DNA of 64,000 nt from assembly GCF_000275825.1 (NCBI RefSeq), contig NZ_JH719942.1:2941669-3005668 (forward strand), written 5' to 3'. The DNA comes from Saprospira grandis DSM 2844. GTDB lineage: Bacteria > Bacteroidota > Bacteroidia > Chitinophagales > Saprospiraceae. Every line of letters starts with the position of its first letter. Within the stretch, counting starts at the first letter, position 1. Made by a program: the position numbers and the translations under genes. The notes beneath the pieces were generated by a model. That model made no database searches. It had not been told where the DNA came from and saw only the letters and a list, made by a program, of their open reading frames with translations. Positions 53,042-62,630 of this stretch are shown here, piece by piece.

Positions 53042-53756
53042 TTGTGAAAACCTGCTATTGAAGTATGGCGATAGAACGCTTTTAAAGCTTCCCGATTTTC
53101 AGTTTGAAGAGAAGGGCTTTTATGTCATTTTGGGCCGTAATGGTAGTGGAAAAAGTAGTTTTTTGCGCCTTTTGGCGGGATTGGAACAGCCCCAAGCGGG
53201 GCAACTTTTTTTGCAAAATAAGCCCTATTCGGCCTGGAAGCGCAGCGATTTTGCCCAAGAACTGGCCCTTTTGCAGACGAAGCAAACTACGACTGCTTTT
53301 ATGCGGGGGGAGGAGTATGTGAGCCTTGGCCGACACCCTTATTTGGCTTGGCATGGCCTGTTGGGCCAAAAAGACCGGCAGCGAATTGAGGAGGTCATGC
53401 AAGCGCTCCAAATTGAAGAATTGGCCCAGGCAAAAGTAGGGCAGTGTAGCGATGGCGAAAAGCAATTGCTCGGCTTGGCCCGTGTTTTGGTCCAAGATAC
53501 TCCCATCTTATTGTTAGATGAAATATCGGCACATCTTGATTTTATCAATAAAAAACAAAGCTTTCAACGATTGAAGACTTTGGCCCAAAAGAAATTGATT
53601 ATCCTAGTGAGCCATGAGCTCGCTCTAGCCGAAGCCTTTGCGGACCATATCCTGCTTTTGGAAAATCGGGGTCTGCTGTCTCTAGCTCCTCAAGCTGCTA
53701 GCCAAAAAATAGAAGAAATTTTTGAACAAACCTCCCCATATCATGCAAAAACTTAG
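53034..53756 (+). CDS. ABC transporter ATP-binding protein (FecE/HmuV-like)
   Basis: The 240-residue ATPase shows Walker A GRNGSGKS (34-41), a Q-loop (LLQTKQTTT), signature CSDGEKQ (a variant of LSGGQ), Walker B ILLLDE and the H-loop SHE. The YVSLGRHPYLAW segment is typical of the iron-chelate/heme/B12 importer subclass. No FecCD-type permease or binding protein is adjacent, so it is an orphan ATPase and must work with proteins encoded elsewhere. It overlaps the genes on both sides. The signature Cys and Asp changes are noted but are unlikely to abolish function. Confidence 0.87.
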   Translation: MISCENLLLKYGDRTLLKLPDFQFEEKGFYVILGRNGSGKSSFLRLLAGLEQPQAGQLFLQNKPYSAWKRSDFAQELALLQTKQTTTAFMRGEEYVSLGRHPYLAWHGLLGQKDRQRIEEVMQALQIEELAQAKVGQCSDGEKQLLGLARVLVQDTPILLLDEISAHLDFINKKQSFQRLKTLAQKKLIILVSHELALAEAFADHILLLENRGLLSLAPQAASQKIEEIFEQTSPYHAKT

Positions 53757-54726
53757 TCTACTGCTTATCCTTTGTCTTGCTTATGCTTGCCAAAGCGCTC
53801 CGCCCCAACCTCAGCTAGACCAAAAAATGGCCCATCATCTCCGAAGTATAGAAACGCCCAAAAGGCTATTAGAAATTGACCTCAATGGAGATGGCCAAAA
53901 AGAAAAGTTGGCTCTCTATGCCAATCAAGAGGGGCTGTATTGGGAAACCGTTAGTGGGCAACGTTTTGACTTGCCCCTAGAGGGCCCGGCCAAGGAGTTG
54001 TTGCTCTGGAAAAACCTAGGCGATTTGGATGGGGATGGGGGAGAAGAATTGGCCTATCTGCCCAATTATGAAGATAATTCCTCGATTAACCATTTTCAGA
54101 TTGTCTCTTGGAAAAAAGGCTGGGAAACGCCTTTCCGCTTTGAAATTCGAGAGGATCAAATTAAGGAGGACCGTCCTTTTGTTTGGGCTAAAGGAAAAGA
54201 CCGCTTCCTCTTTCGCTTTGTCAATGAACAAGGCCTAGAAGAATATCAAGAGGCCATTTTGGACCAAACTAATGGGCCCGATAAAAGTTTGCCCCTAGAA
54301 AAACGATTTGTCTGCAATGGCGATATGGTCCGCCTGCCCGCTTTTTCCTTTAAACTAAAATTGACCGCTAGCGCCCAAAAAATATTAGACGAAAGCCCAG
54401 AAGAATTGGTCCTTAGCATTTTGCTACATAATGAGCCTAGCCTTCCCCTAGCTGCCGAGATGCAAAAATATTGGGATGAGGATATGGAGTATTTACTCTT
54501 GCTCCAAAAAGAAATGCAGCAAAAAAGTACAGACTTTTTGGTGGATGATTTGGAGCTGCCTAGGGCGGCCCTAGAGGCTTGCAAAAGCCTCGATATGCAA
54601 TTAGATCTAAATATGTATACGGCCCGAAAGACCTCAGAAAATAATCTCTTGTCTATTGATCCACTCTTTGATGGCCTGCTTAAATTAAGGACCAAAAAAA
54701 TAATACTCAAAGGTAGAGTCATTTAG
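53743..54726 (+). CDS. Hypothetical lipoprotein with FG-GAP/VCBS-like calcium-loop repeats
   Basis: The start at 53743 gives a lipoprotein signal MQKLSLLLILCLAYAC with lipobox AYAC; it overlaps the ATPase stop by 14 bases. Two calcium-loop-like motifs, DLNGDGQKEKLAL and DLDGDGGEELAYL (about residues 43 and 88), resemble FG-GAP/VCBS propeller repeats. The rest is charged and mixed. It should be anchored in the envelope. Co-translation with the ATPase suggests it may serve the same import process, which is inference. Confidence 0.72.
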   Translation: MQKLSLLLILCLAYACQSAPPQPQLDQKMAHHLRSIETPKRLLEIDLNGDGQKEKLALYANQEGLYWETVSGQRFDLPLEGPAKELLLWKNLGDLDGDGGEELAYLPNYEDNSSINHFQIVSWKKGWETPFRFEIREDQIKEDRPFVWAKGKDRFLFRFVNEQGLEEYQEAILDQTNGPDKSLPLEKRFVCNGDMVRLPAFSFKLKLTASAQKILDESPEELVLSILLHNEPSLPLAAEMQKYWDEDMEYLLLLQKEMQQKSTDFLVDDLELPRAALEACKSLDMQLDLNMYTARKTSENNLLSIDPLFDGLLKLRTKKIILKGRVI

Positions 54727-54730
54727 TACA

Positions 54731-54761
54731 AAAGGCCCAGAACAAGCGTTCTGGGCCTTTT
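54731..54761 (+). terminator. Bidirectional terminator
   Basis: AAAGGCCCAGAAC and GTTCTGGGCCTTT form a 13-bp stem with an AAGC loop between convergent genes. T- and A-runs flank it. Confidence 0.87.
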
Positions 54762-54769
54762 ACATTTTG

Positions 54770-55960
54770 TTAATTTTGCGAATTAGTTGCTTGGTTTTTG
54801 GGTAATAAAAAGAGCAGCTCATAGAGCAATACAACATAGAGGATTACAAACCCTAGGGCCTTGATGCAATAGGGAATAATAAACTGATTGCGAATAAAGG
54901 CCGGAAAAATATCGGTAGGCGAAAGCGAACTGAAAACAAAGCAAAAAAGCAGCAAACTCAACCGAAGTTTTTTAGGTAGAGCCGAGCGCAAATACCAAAG
55001 CGCTGCTGCCGAAATAGCAATGATAAAGGTAGCAGATTCTGCCCGATGATTGAAAATAATCACCCAAACCATAATGGCCGCTAAAAGAAGGGGCGCAAAA
55101 CGAGGCTGATAAAAACTTTTCCAACGTAAAAGCGGCAGAAGCATCAATAAAACCCCAACCAAAAGTACAGGCTTTTTGATGTCATCGCCAAAGCCAAACC
55201 AACTGTGCAAAATGCCCATAAGAGAAAACCCATAGGAAATGCCGTGATCTTCCGCCAACATCCGCCCCCAGTTCTGATATTGCCACCAAAGCTCATCTAG
55301 GCCCATATAAAGCGCAGGAGAGAGGCTGTAAAACAACACCCAGAAAACCGAATAGATAATAAATTTTCCCTTCTTAGGTGTACTGAAAAAGAGCATTAGC
55401 GCCACAATGCCAAATAGTTTGATATAAACCGTAAGCCAAAGTGCTCCTAATGCCCAAAAAATCTGTTCTCGACGCAAAAGGGCCAAACCCGCCAGTAAAA
55501 GCCCCGCAATCAGGGCATTGGTCTGGCTATTCTGAGTACTGCTCACCAGCTCCATAAAAACAAAGGCCATAAAAAAATGAGCGCTGCCCTTGGGCAAGCG
55601 AATTTGCCGAATGCCCCAAAAGAAAATGCCAACATTGAGCATGTTCCAGAGCGCCAAACCAATGGGCGTGGGCAAAAAGGCCCAAGGTGCCATCAAAAGG
55701 GCAAAGAATGGACTGTATTTAAATAGGTCCGCCGTTTCTTTGGGATACCAATCGTAGAGATCTTTATGCTCCAATAAATGCCAAAAAGACTGCTTGAAAA
55801 TAAGATAGTTGTTGTAAGGCGTCGATTCAATACCGTGCAAAACGCTATTTCCCCTCAAATAATAGAGTTGTAAACTCACCGCCAAGGCCATCAATAAATA
55901 AAAGAGAAGCCATAACTTGGGCGAAAAGGGTAAACGTTCCCAAAAATTTGCTTTGCTCAT
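54770..55960 (-). CDS. GT87-family membrane glycosyltransferase
   Basis: The 396-residue protein has about nine to ten membrane segments and an extracytoplasmic loop with YNNYLIFKQSFWHLLEHKDLYDWYP (about residues 47-71). KYSPFFALLMAPWAFLPTPIG follows, which is the GT87/DUF2029 signature region with its acidic residues. Such enzymes use polyprenyl-phosphate mannose or related donors to add sugars outside the membrane. The donor cannot be told. Its start is 3 bases after the subtilisin gene stop, so it is probably co-transcribed with it. Confidence 0.82.
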   Translation of the reverse strand: MSKANFWERLPFSPKLWLLFYLLMALAVSLQLYYLRGNSVLHGIESTPYNNYLIFKQSFWHLLEHKDLYDWYPKETADLFKYSPFFALLMAPWAFLPTPIGLALWNMLNVGIFFWGIRQIRLPKGSAHFFMAFVFMELVSSTQNSQTNALIAGLLLAGLALLRREQIFWALGALWLTVYIKLFGIVALMLFFSTPKKGKFIIYSVFWVLFYSLSPALYMGLDELWWQYQNWGRMLAEDHGISYGFSLMGILHSWFGFGDDIKKPVLLVGVLLMLLPLLRWKSFYQPRFAPLLLAAIMVWVIIFNHRAESATFIIAISAAALWYLRSALPKKLRLSLLLFCFVFSSLSPTDIFPAFIRNQFIIPYCIKALGFVILYVVLLYELLFLLPKNQATNSQN

Positions 55961-55963
55961 AAC

Positions 55964-57628
55964 TTAGGGTTGTTGTGGCTGCAAGCAACCCAAGGTTTCA
56001 TAAAAACGATAATCAGCTATATCTACCTCCAAATGATAAATTCCATCGCTTGGTAGTGCCGCCGGCAAATCGAAACGAATTAACTGCTCTTCTCCAATCT
56101 CTAGGCGTTGCTCGGCAAGCAGTTGGCCCAAACTATTGTAGTAGCGCAGCTCAAAAATACTTCCTGGCCGCCCAATAGCCAAACGCAAACTGTTGGAGGC
56201 CTGCAATGGCCGCTCCCGAAGCTGCAAAATCCCTTCCTCCGTCAGCAATAAAGCCGTTTCAGAAAGAGAAAGGTAGGCCGTGAAAAGGTTGGGAATCCCA
56301 AAACCTATTGCCGTGTCGGCCTCGGCTTGTTGCCCCGCCCACTCAATCGCATGCCGAATTTCCCAGTTGTTTTTTTCTGGAAAAGCAGACCAAAGACTAG
56401 CCGCCATTCCCGCCAAAACAGGAGAAGAAAAAGAGGTGCCATCAGTGGAACTCACCGAGTAGCCATTGAGCCCCGCCACTTTGGTGCTTCGACCTTGGGC
56501 CACTACATTGGGCTTGATGCGACCGTCAGCAGTAGGCCCAAATGAACTAAATCCCGCTTTTTTGCCATTGGGCCGAACCGCCCCAATAGAAAGCACATTT
56601 TGGGCATCGGCTGGGGCGCCAATGTATTTCCATGGACCATTGCCCTCATTCCCCGCACTATTCACAACCAAAATCCCCTTTTCTACAGCCACATCCGCCG
56701 CCTGAGAACATAGGGCCGTTTTGCCATCCATATCTTTGTACGCATAACTCATGCTTTTGTCATTAAAAGAGGTATAACCCAAAGAAGAATTGATGATCTC
56801 AATCCCCAAACTGTCGGCCCGCTCTGCCGCCGCCGCCCAGTTAAATTCCTCAACCCTAAATTCTCCCCCCACATCTTCGGTCTTAAAGAGATAGTAGTTG
56901 GCCTTGGGCCCCGTGCCCTGAATCAAATAGGGCAGATTGGCCGCCATACAAGAAAGTACATTGGTGCCATGCGTGCTCTGCTCATACACAAATTCATCGC
57001 CCTGAACAAAGTCATGGGTTCCCCAAATTTGGTTGTTGGCAAATAAACTATCAAAGGCAGGCATACGATAAACATTCAAAAAGCCCCCATCAAAAATAGC
57101 CACTTTACGCCCCTGCCCCTTTATGTTTAGCCCATGTAGCAAATGCCCACCCAACATGGCAATCTGATTGAGCGAATACCCCAAGGGATGATCCGTTTTA
57201 TTATACTCTTCTGGCTTAAAATGCTTATGCCATTTTACTTCTTCTAAACGGCGCTTTTTACCCAAGGGGATAAGGTCCCGCACAAAGGTCAACTCTCTAA
57301 TTGCGGCCAATTTACTCGTATCTTCTACATAAATAGCCAAGGAATTTAGCCATTTAGAGGCCAGCCAATACTCCACTCCTTCTGCGCATACCGCTTGCAC
57401 ATATTCCGGATTCAGCGGCAAATCTCGCTCGTCAATTTCTACTCCCCCAATCGCTCGCCGCTCCAATGCAGCAGGACTAAGATACTCCCAAGGCCGCAAA
57501 ACACTATAGGGATTCTCTTCTTTGTCGGTAAAAAAAACCGCATAAAGGTTGTGGCTAAAATTCTGGGCTTTTGCTCCAGCCAGTAGGCAGATGAAGAACA
57601 AAAGGCTAAGACTGCTTTTTTGTATCAT
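55964..57628 (-). CDS. Secreted subtilisin-like (S8) protease
   Basis: The signal peptide is MIQKSSLSLLFFICLLAGAK. The catalytic triad is visible: D180 in VAIFDGGF, H220 in STHGTN, S399 in DGTSFSSP, with the oxyanion Asn N327 in SAGNEG. A prodomain-like region (about 24-150) precedes. The C-terminal ~90 residues (GSIFELRYYNSLGQLLAEQR then YHLEVDIADYRFYE) resemble a T9SS sorting domain, but the PNP motif is missing. It is likely exported by type IX secretion or periplasmic. It is a 554-residue feeding or processing protease, upstream of the GT87 gene. Confidence 0.9.
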   Translation of the reverse strand: MIQKSSLSLLFFICLLAGAKAQNFSHNLYAVFFTDKEENPYSVLRPWEYLSPAALERRAIGGVEIDERDLPLNPEYVQAVCAEGVEYWLASKWLNSLAIYVEDTSKLAAIRELTFVRDLIPLGKKRRLEEVKWHKHFKPEEYNKTDHPLGYSLNQIAMLGGHLLHGLNIKGQGRKVAIFDGGFLNVYRMPAFDSLFANNQIWGTHDFVQGDEFVYEQSTHGTNVLSCMAANLPYLIQGTGPKANYYLFKTEDVGGEFRVEEFNWAAAAERADSLGIEIINSSLGYTSFNDKSMSYAYKDMDGKTALCSQAADVAVEKGILVVNSAGNEGNGPWKYIGAPADAQNVLSIGAVRPNGKKAGFSSFGPTADGRIKPNVVAQGRSTKVAGLNGYSVSSTDGTSFSSPVLAGMAASLWSAFPEKNNWEIRHAIEWAGQQAEADTAIGFGIPNLFTAYLSLSETALLLTEEGILQLRERPLQASNSLRLAIGRPGSIFELRYYNSLGQLLAEQRLEIGEEQLIRFDLPAALPSDGIYHLEVDIADYRFYETLGCLQPQQP

Positions 57629-57675
57629 GGTTTTTCATTTTGCGCAAAGGTACAGGGAACTGTTTTAAAAACCTA

Positions 57676-57812
57676 TTTTTTGGGGCTGCCCCGCCCTGCG
57701 GGCGGGTCGGGCTGTGTCAGGGCTCGCAGCTCTGCTCGGCCCTGCAGTTTTTTTCGCTTCGCTCCAAAAAACTTGGGTCTGGCCTGCGGCCACCCTTATC
57801 CATCCCTCAGCC
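57676..57812 (+). repeat. Dispersed structured repeat, copy 15 (type II)
   Basis: It reads TTTTTTGGGGCTGCC, CCGCCC/GGGCGG hairpin, GTCGGGCTGTGTCAGGGCTCGC, GCTCGGCCCTGC, A/T-rich AGTTTTTTT.../...AAAAAACTT hairpin, GGTCTGGCC-TGC-GGCCA. It ends CATCCCTCAGCC. Confidence 0.85.
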
Positions 57813-58265
57813 AAATGCCCCCGCTCCGCTTAAAAACAACAGAGCAGAATTTTGGCCCATCGCCCTGCTTTTTCTCCCCTAAAGGCCCTCTTTCTTACTC
57901 TGATAGAAGCCCTTTTTTTATGCTTACTAATAGTTGCTAACGATTAAAACCAAATCAGTTTAACTAAATTTTTTTGTTTCCAACTGCGCTGTACAACCAC
58001 AACTTTTAAGCCCGCTCAAAGCCGCCAGCTATCGAACTTAGAGCGACTTATGCACAAAGATATTCACATGCCGTTCCCAAAATGGGAATAACTTATTTTT
58101 ATAAAATAACTCAATGTTTATCGGCCTTACAGCCCATCCACTAATTTGTTGGTTTGAAGATTAAAAGCTTTTTCCCGAACTTTGTAACTCCTTAAGAGGT
58201 TTGCCCAAACCTCTTAAGGAGTCTCCACTAATTTGTTTTAACGTTTTCAGTAAATTGCCCAATAA
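57813..58265. promoter_or_regulatory. Upstream region of nrdB with a long hairpin between direct repeats
   Basis: No gene is seen. A perfect 16-bp inverted repeat, ACTCCTTAAGAGGTTT with AAACCTCTTAAGGAGT, lies at 58187-58222 with a GCCC loop and no T-run. The sequence CCACTAATTTGTT occurs on both sides, at 58138-58150 and 58226-58238. It may control nrdB or be an inserted small element. No NrdR box of the usual form was found. Confidence 0.6.
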
Positions 58266-59237
58266 ATGTCTGTAATAGAACCCATTCTCCAAGAAAATGA
58301 CCAGCGTTTTGTCCTTTTTCCCATTCAACATGATGCCATTTGGGAAATGCGCAAACAGGCTCTTGCCTGTTTTTGGACCACCGACGAAATTGACCTAGCT
58401 GCCGACCTGCACGATTGGAAAAAGCTTTCGGCCAATGAACAACACTTTATCAAACAGGTTTTGGCCTTTTTTGCCGCCAGCGATGGCATCGTGAACGAAA
58501 ATCTGGTCCTCAATTTCTACCGAGATGTCCAACTCGCCGAAGCCCGATCTTTTTATGCTACGCAAATTCAAATCGAAGACATCCACGCCGAAACCTACAG
58601 CCTCCTCATAGATACCTACATTCAAGATAGCGCCGAGAAAAATGAACTGTTTAATGCCATGCAAACCCTGCCTTGCGTCCAACGCAAAGCCAAATGGGCC
58701 ATCAAATGGATTGAAGAAGCCCCCTCTTTTGCCCACCGCCTAATCGCTTTTGCCGCCGTAGAAGGCATTTTCTTTTCAGGTAGCTTCTGCTCGATTTACT
58801 GGCTGAAGAAAAGAGGCATTATGCCCGGCCTTACCTTTTCCAATGAGCTCATTAGCCGAGATGAAGGTATGCACTGCGATTTTGCCTGCCTGCTCTATTC
58901 TATGCTGGAAAATCCCCTTCCCTCCGAAGAACTTCGCAGCATTATTACCGAGGCCGTTAGCCTAGAACAAGAGTTTGTCACCGATGCCCTGCCCGTTTCC
59001 CTAATCGGGATGAACGCTAAGCTGATGTCGCAATATATTGAGTTTGTGGCCGACCGCCTACTCGTTTCTTTGGGCCAACCCAAGGTCTATGGCAGTAGCA
59101 ACCCCTTCCCCTGGATGGAACTCATCTCGCTGCAAGGAAAAACCAACTTCTTTGAAAAAAGAGTGGGCGATTACCAAAAAGCTGGCGTAATGGCCGAAAG
59201 AGAAAAACAAACCTTCTCTTTAGATGAGGATTTTTAG
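58266..59237 (+). CDS. nrdB: Class I ribonucleoside-diphosphate reductase, small (beta) subunit
   Basis: The 323-residue protein has the di-iron ligands D73 (AASDGIV), E104 and H107 (QIEDIH), E166 (AVEGIF), E200 and H203 (RDEGMH), and the radical Tyr Y111 (ETYSLL), all in standard spacing. It makes and holds the radical that starts dNTP synthesis in the large subunit. It is cytosolic. nrdA follows in the same direction with copy 16 of the structured repeat in the 230-base gap, so the two may be separately or jointly transcribed. The start is ATG at 58266. Confidence 0.95.
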   Translation: MSVIEPILQENDQRFVLFPIQHDAIWEMRKQALACFWTTDEIDLAADLHDWKKLSANEQHFIKQVLAFFAASDGIVNENLVLNFYRDVQLAEARSFYATQIQIEDIHAETYSLLIDTYIQDSAEKNELFNAMQTLPCVQRKAKWAIKWIEEAPSFAHRLIAFAAVEGIFFSGSFCSIYWLKKRGIMPGLTFSNELISRDEGMHCDFACLLYSMLENPLPSEELRSIITEAVSLEQEFVTDALPVSLIGMNAKLMSQYIEFVADRLLVSLGQPKVYGSSNPFPWMELISLQGKTNFFEKRVGDYQKAGVMAEREKQTFSLDEDF

Positions 59238-59267
59238 CCAAGCGCTAAAACAAGCGGCGCAGCCGCT

Positions 59268-59386
59268 GGCCTAGCGATGTGCAGCAGTGGCCCGAAGGGC
59301 CAGACCCAGGCAGCTTTGCTGCCGCAGGGCCGAGCGAAGAGCGAGCTGCGAAACGTAGCGCCCGCCGAAGGCGGGAGGCCCCAAAA
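59268..59386 (-). repeat. Dispersed structured repeat, copy 16 (type I)
   Basis: On the minus strand it starts TTTTGGGGCCTCC, CCGCC/GGCGG hairpin, GCGCTACGTTTCGCAGCTCGC, GCTCGGCCCTGC, GGCAGC/GCTGCC hairpin. It ends CATCGCTAGGCC. It lies between nrdB and nrdA, antisense to both. Confidence 0.85.
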
Positions 59387-59466
59387 CAACAAATATTAAA
59401 AAACAAACTAATCAGCGCTTAGGCAGAACCGACTAAGCGCTTTTTTAGCCAAAGCCAAGATATATT

Positions 59467-61890
59467 ATGATGCAATTGATGCAAGTGACCAAGCGAAATG
59501 GCCGCAAAGAGGACGTTAGCTTTGATAAAATTATGCGGCGGATTTATTACCTCTGCGACGGATTGGACAACCGCTATATCGATGTGATTGAGATTTCTAA
59601 AAAGGTCATTTTGGGCCTCTACGATGGGGTCTCTACGGAGGTGCTGGACAAGCTAGCGGCAGAAACCGCCGCCTCTATGGCCACCGAACATCCCGATTAT
59701 GCGATCTTGGCCGCTAGAATTTCGGTCTCGGACCTACACAAGGGAAGCTCCAATTCTTTTACCGAAACCATGCGCCGCCTCCACCAATATATTGACCCCA
59801 AAACTGGCGAAAATGCCCAAATGATCGCCGATGATTTTATGGCTTTGGTGGAAAAACACAGCGAACAACTGGATGCCGCTATCGTGCACGAACGCGATTA
59901 TGACTATGATTTCTTTGGCTTTAAAACCCTAGAACGCTCTTACCTCATGAAGGTCAATGGCAAGATTATCGAACGGCCACAGTATATGATTATGCGCACA
60001 GCTCTGGGCATTCATGGCGAAAATATCGAGGCGGCTTTGCAAACCTATAAACTGATGTCTGAGCGCTGGTTTACCCATGCTACGCCCACCTTGTTCAACT
60101 CTGGAACGCCCCGCCCGCAACTCTCTTCTTGCTTTTTGCTCAGCATAACCGACGATTCTATTCCCGGCATTTTTGAAACCCTTAGCCGCTGCGCCAAAAT
60201 CTCGCAATCGGCGGGGGGAATTGGCCTGAGTATCCATAATATCCGCGCCAAAGGTAGCTATATCAAAGGCACGGGCGGCAACTCGAACGGCATTGTGCCT
60301 ATGCTCCGCGTCTATAATGATACGGCCCGTTATGTGGACCAAGGGGGCGGAAAACGCAAAGGCGCTTTTGCCATTTATTTAGAACCCTGGCATGCCGATG
60401 TTTTTGAGTTTTTGGACCTCAAAAAGAACCACGGTAAAGAAGAACAACGCGCCCGCGATCTCTTTTATGCCCTTTGGATTCCAGATCTCTTTATGCAAAG
60501 AGTAGAGCAGGATGCCGAATGGACCCTGATGTGCCCCAATGAATGCCCCGGCCTCTATGATAGCTATGGCGAAGAGTTTGAACAGCGCTACCTCGCCTTT
60601 GAAGCAGAGGGTAAGGGCCGCCAAACGATAAAAGCCCGTGAACTTTGGATGAAAATATTAGAATCTCAAATCGAAACGGGGACCCCTTATATGTTGTATA
60701 AGGACCATGCAAACCGTAAATCGAATCAAAAAAACTTGGGCGTGATTCGCTCCAGTAACCTCTGTACCGAAATTATGGAGTACAGTAGCCCCGATGAGGT
60801 GGCCGTCTGTAACCTAGCTTCTATCGCCCTTTCTAAGTTTGTAACCGAAGATGGCCAATATGATTTCCAACGCCTTTATGAGGTCACTCGAATTGTTACC
60901 CGCAACCTCAATAAGGTCATCGACATCAATTATTACCCCATCCAAGAGGCCAAAAATAGCAATATGCGCCACCGCCCCGTCGGCATTGGCGTGCAGGGCC
61001 TAGCCGATGCCTTCCTCCTGCTCCGCCTGCCTTTTGAAAGCGAAGAAGCCCGACAACTCAACCGCGATATTTTTGAGACGATTTATTTTGCAGCCATGAG
61101 CGAATCTTGCCAAATGGCCAAGGAAGAAGGCGCTTATTCTAGCTACGAAGGTTCGCCCATTAGCCAAGGGAAATTCCAATTTGACCTTTGGGATGTCACT
61201 CCCTCAGACCGCTGGGATTGGGAAGCCCTCCGCCAAGAAGTTTTGGCCCATGGGGTGCGCAATAGCCTGCTCGTAGCCCCTATGCCTACGGCTTCTACCT
61301 CTCAAATCCTCGGAAATAACGAGTGTTTCGAGCCCTACACCTCTAATATTTATAGCCGCCGCACCCTTTCTGGCGAGTATGTGGTGGTCAATAAACACCT
61401 ACTCAAAGACCTGATTGAACGTGGATATTGGACCCAAGAACTCAAAGAGATGTTGATCGCCGCCAATGGCTCGGTCCAAAATATCGAGGGACTCCCCCAA
61501 GAAATTAAGGAGCTCTACAAAACGGCCTACGAAATTAAACAACGGGCCATTATCGATATGTCCGCCGATCGTGGCGCCTTTATCTGCCAGTCGCAAAGCC
61601 TCAACCTCTTCGTCGAGAGCCCCAACTTTGCCAAACTGACCTCTATGCACTTCCACGCCTGGAAACGTGGGCTGAAAACGGGCATGTATTACCTCCGTTC
61701 CAAAGCTGCGGTAGATCCCATCAAGTTTACCCTCAGCGCCAAGTACCAACAAAAATTTGTGGGCCAAAATGGTGGCAGCAATCAAGCTTTGGCTGGCCGT
61801 ACCGCCGCCCAAATCGAGGAGGCCAACAGCCAAGAAGGCCTAGCCTGTAGCATCGACAATCCCGACGATTGCCTGATGTGCGGCTCTTAA
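59467..61890 (+). CDS. nrdA: Class I ribonucleoside-diphosphate reductase, large (alpha) subunit
   Basis: The ~807-residue protein starts with an ATP-cone ([20 protein letters not shown], about 3-95), the allosteric site that senses ATP/dATP. The catalytic core shows PQLSSCFLL (first active Cys), NLCTEIMEY (Asn, radical Cys and Glu of the finger loop), and [13 protein letters not shown]. Paired C-terminal Cys in CLMCGS transfer electrons from thioredoxin. It forms the active reductase with NrdB. Start is ATG at 59467 or the next codon. Its terminator lies 27 bases after the stop. Nothing unusual was seen in it. Confidence 0.95.
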   Translation: MMQLMQVTKRNGRKEDVSFDKIMRRIYYLCDGLDNRYIDVIEISKKVILGLYDGVSTEVLDKLAAETAASMATEHPDYAILAARISVSDLHKGSSNSFTETMRRLHQYIDPKTGENAQMIADDFMALVEKHSEQLDAAIVHERDYDYDFFGFKTLERSYLMKVNGKIIERPQYMIMRTALGIHGENIEAALQTYKLMSERWFTHATPTLFNSGTPRPQLSSCFLLSITDDSIPGIFETLSRCAKISQSAGGIGLSIHNIRAKGSYIKGTGGNSNGIVPMLRVYNDTARYVDQGGGKRKGAFAIYLEPWHADVFEFLDLKKNHGKEEQRARDLFYALWIPDLFMQRVEQDAEWTLMCPNECPGLYDSYGEEFEQRYLAFEAEGKGRQTIKARELWMKILESQIETGTPYMLYKDHANRKSNQKNLGVIRSSNLCTEIMEYSSPDEVAVCNLASIALSKFVTEDGQYDFQRLYEVTRIVTRNLNKVIDINYYPIQEAKNSNMRHRPVGIGVQGLADAFLLLRLPFESEEARQLNRDIFETIYFAAMSESCQMAKEEGAYSSYEGSPISQGKFQFDLWDVTPSDRWDWEALRQEVLAHGVRNSLLVAPMPTASTSQILGNNECFEPYTSNIYSRRTLSGEYVVVNKHLLKDLIERGYWTQELKEMLIAANGSVQNIEGLPQEIKELYKTAYEIKQRAIIDMSADRGAFICQSQSLNLFVESPNFAKLTSMHFHAWKRGLKTGMYYLRSKAAVDPIKFTLSAKYQQKFVGQNGGSNQALAGRTAAQIEEANSQEGLACSIDNPDDCLMCGS

Positions 61891-61916
61891 AATGTAAAGT
61901 TAAGTAGTTTGTTTGT

Positions 61917-61952
61917 AGCAGTTGCTCTTTCGAGAGGAACTGCTTTTTTTTT
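61917..61952 (+). terminator. Intrinsic terminator of nrdA
   Basis: AGCAGTTGCTCT and AGAGGAACTGCT pair with one mismatch around a TTCG loop, followed by a T-run that is also the start of structured repeat copy 17. Confidence 0.88.
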
Positions 61953-62071
61953 GGGGCTGCCCCGCCCTTTGGGCGGGTCGGGCTGTATCGCAGCTCGCTG
62001 TTCGCTCGGCCCTGCGGCAGCAAAGCTGCCTGGGTCTGGCGCTTCGCGCCCCTGCTGCCCATCCCTCAGCC
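61943..62071 (+). repeat. Dispersed structured repeat, copy 17 (type II)
   Basis: It reads T-run, GGGGCTGCC, CCGCCC/GGGCGG hairpin, GTCGGGCTGTATCGCAGCTCGC, GCTCGGCCCTGC, GGCAGC/GCTGCC hairpin. It ends CATCCCTCAGCC, with the GGCTG/CAGCC closure. Confidence 0.85.
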
Positions 62072-62174
62072 GCTTCGCTTCGCTCGCCTGCGGCGGCTTT
62101 GCCGCCTGTAGGACGCAAGGGAGCAAAAACATTCCCTTGGCCAGCAAAAAAAAACTACTTTTGCAGATCCTATA

Positions 62175-62630
62175 ATGCAAAATCAAAAACAAATGTCAAA
62201 AGAAAAGATCGCCTTTGTCAAGGCTCATGAAGGCCAACATATAGAAGGGAATATTAGTGGTTTGGGGGCTTGGCTCAATGCCAAAATTCTGTCTGTGAAT
62301 GAAAAAACGGGCATGCTCCAACTAGAGTTTGAGGTCCGCCCCGATATGCTCAATCCTATGAGTAGCCTACATGGCGGGGCCATCTCGGCCATTTTGGATG
62401 AAAGCATGGGTATGCAGCTCTTTGTGCTTTCAGAAGATCGGGCCTATTATGCCACTAGTCTACAACTAGATTTTGTGCGGGCCGCTTTTGAGGGGCAGAA
62501 AGTCATTGCACAGCCCGAGCTCATCCGCATTGGTAAGCGCTCGGCCAATATGCGCTGCCTACTCCTAGATCAAGAGGGCAAAGTCTTGGCCCATGGCAGT
62601 TCTAATTATCTTCAAATTCCCAGCAGCTAA
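62175..62630 (+). CDS. PaaI-type hotdog-fold thioesterase
   Basis: The 151-residue protein has the hotdog signature NPMSSLHGGAISAILDESMG (about residues 56-75) with the HGG and the catalytic-type Asp/Glu. It is followed by YYATSLQLDFVRAAFEGQKV and ANMRCLLLDQEGKVLAHGSS. It should hydrolyse acyl-CoA thioesters, substrate unknown. Another start at Met7 is possible. Its stop is followed at once by the ATG of the Omp85-like gene (TAA-ATG), so the two are co-transcribed. Confidence 0.88.
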   Translation: MQNQKQMSKEKIAFVKAHEGQHIEGNISGLGAWLNAKILSVNEKTGMLQLEFEVRPDMLNPMSSLHGGAISAILDESMGMQLFVLSEDRAYYATSLQLDFVRAAFEGQKVIAQPELIRIGKRSANMRCLLLDQEGKVLAHGSSNYLQIPSS

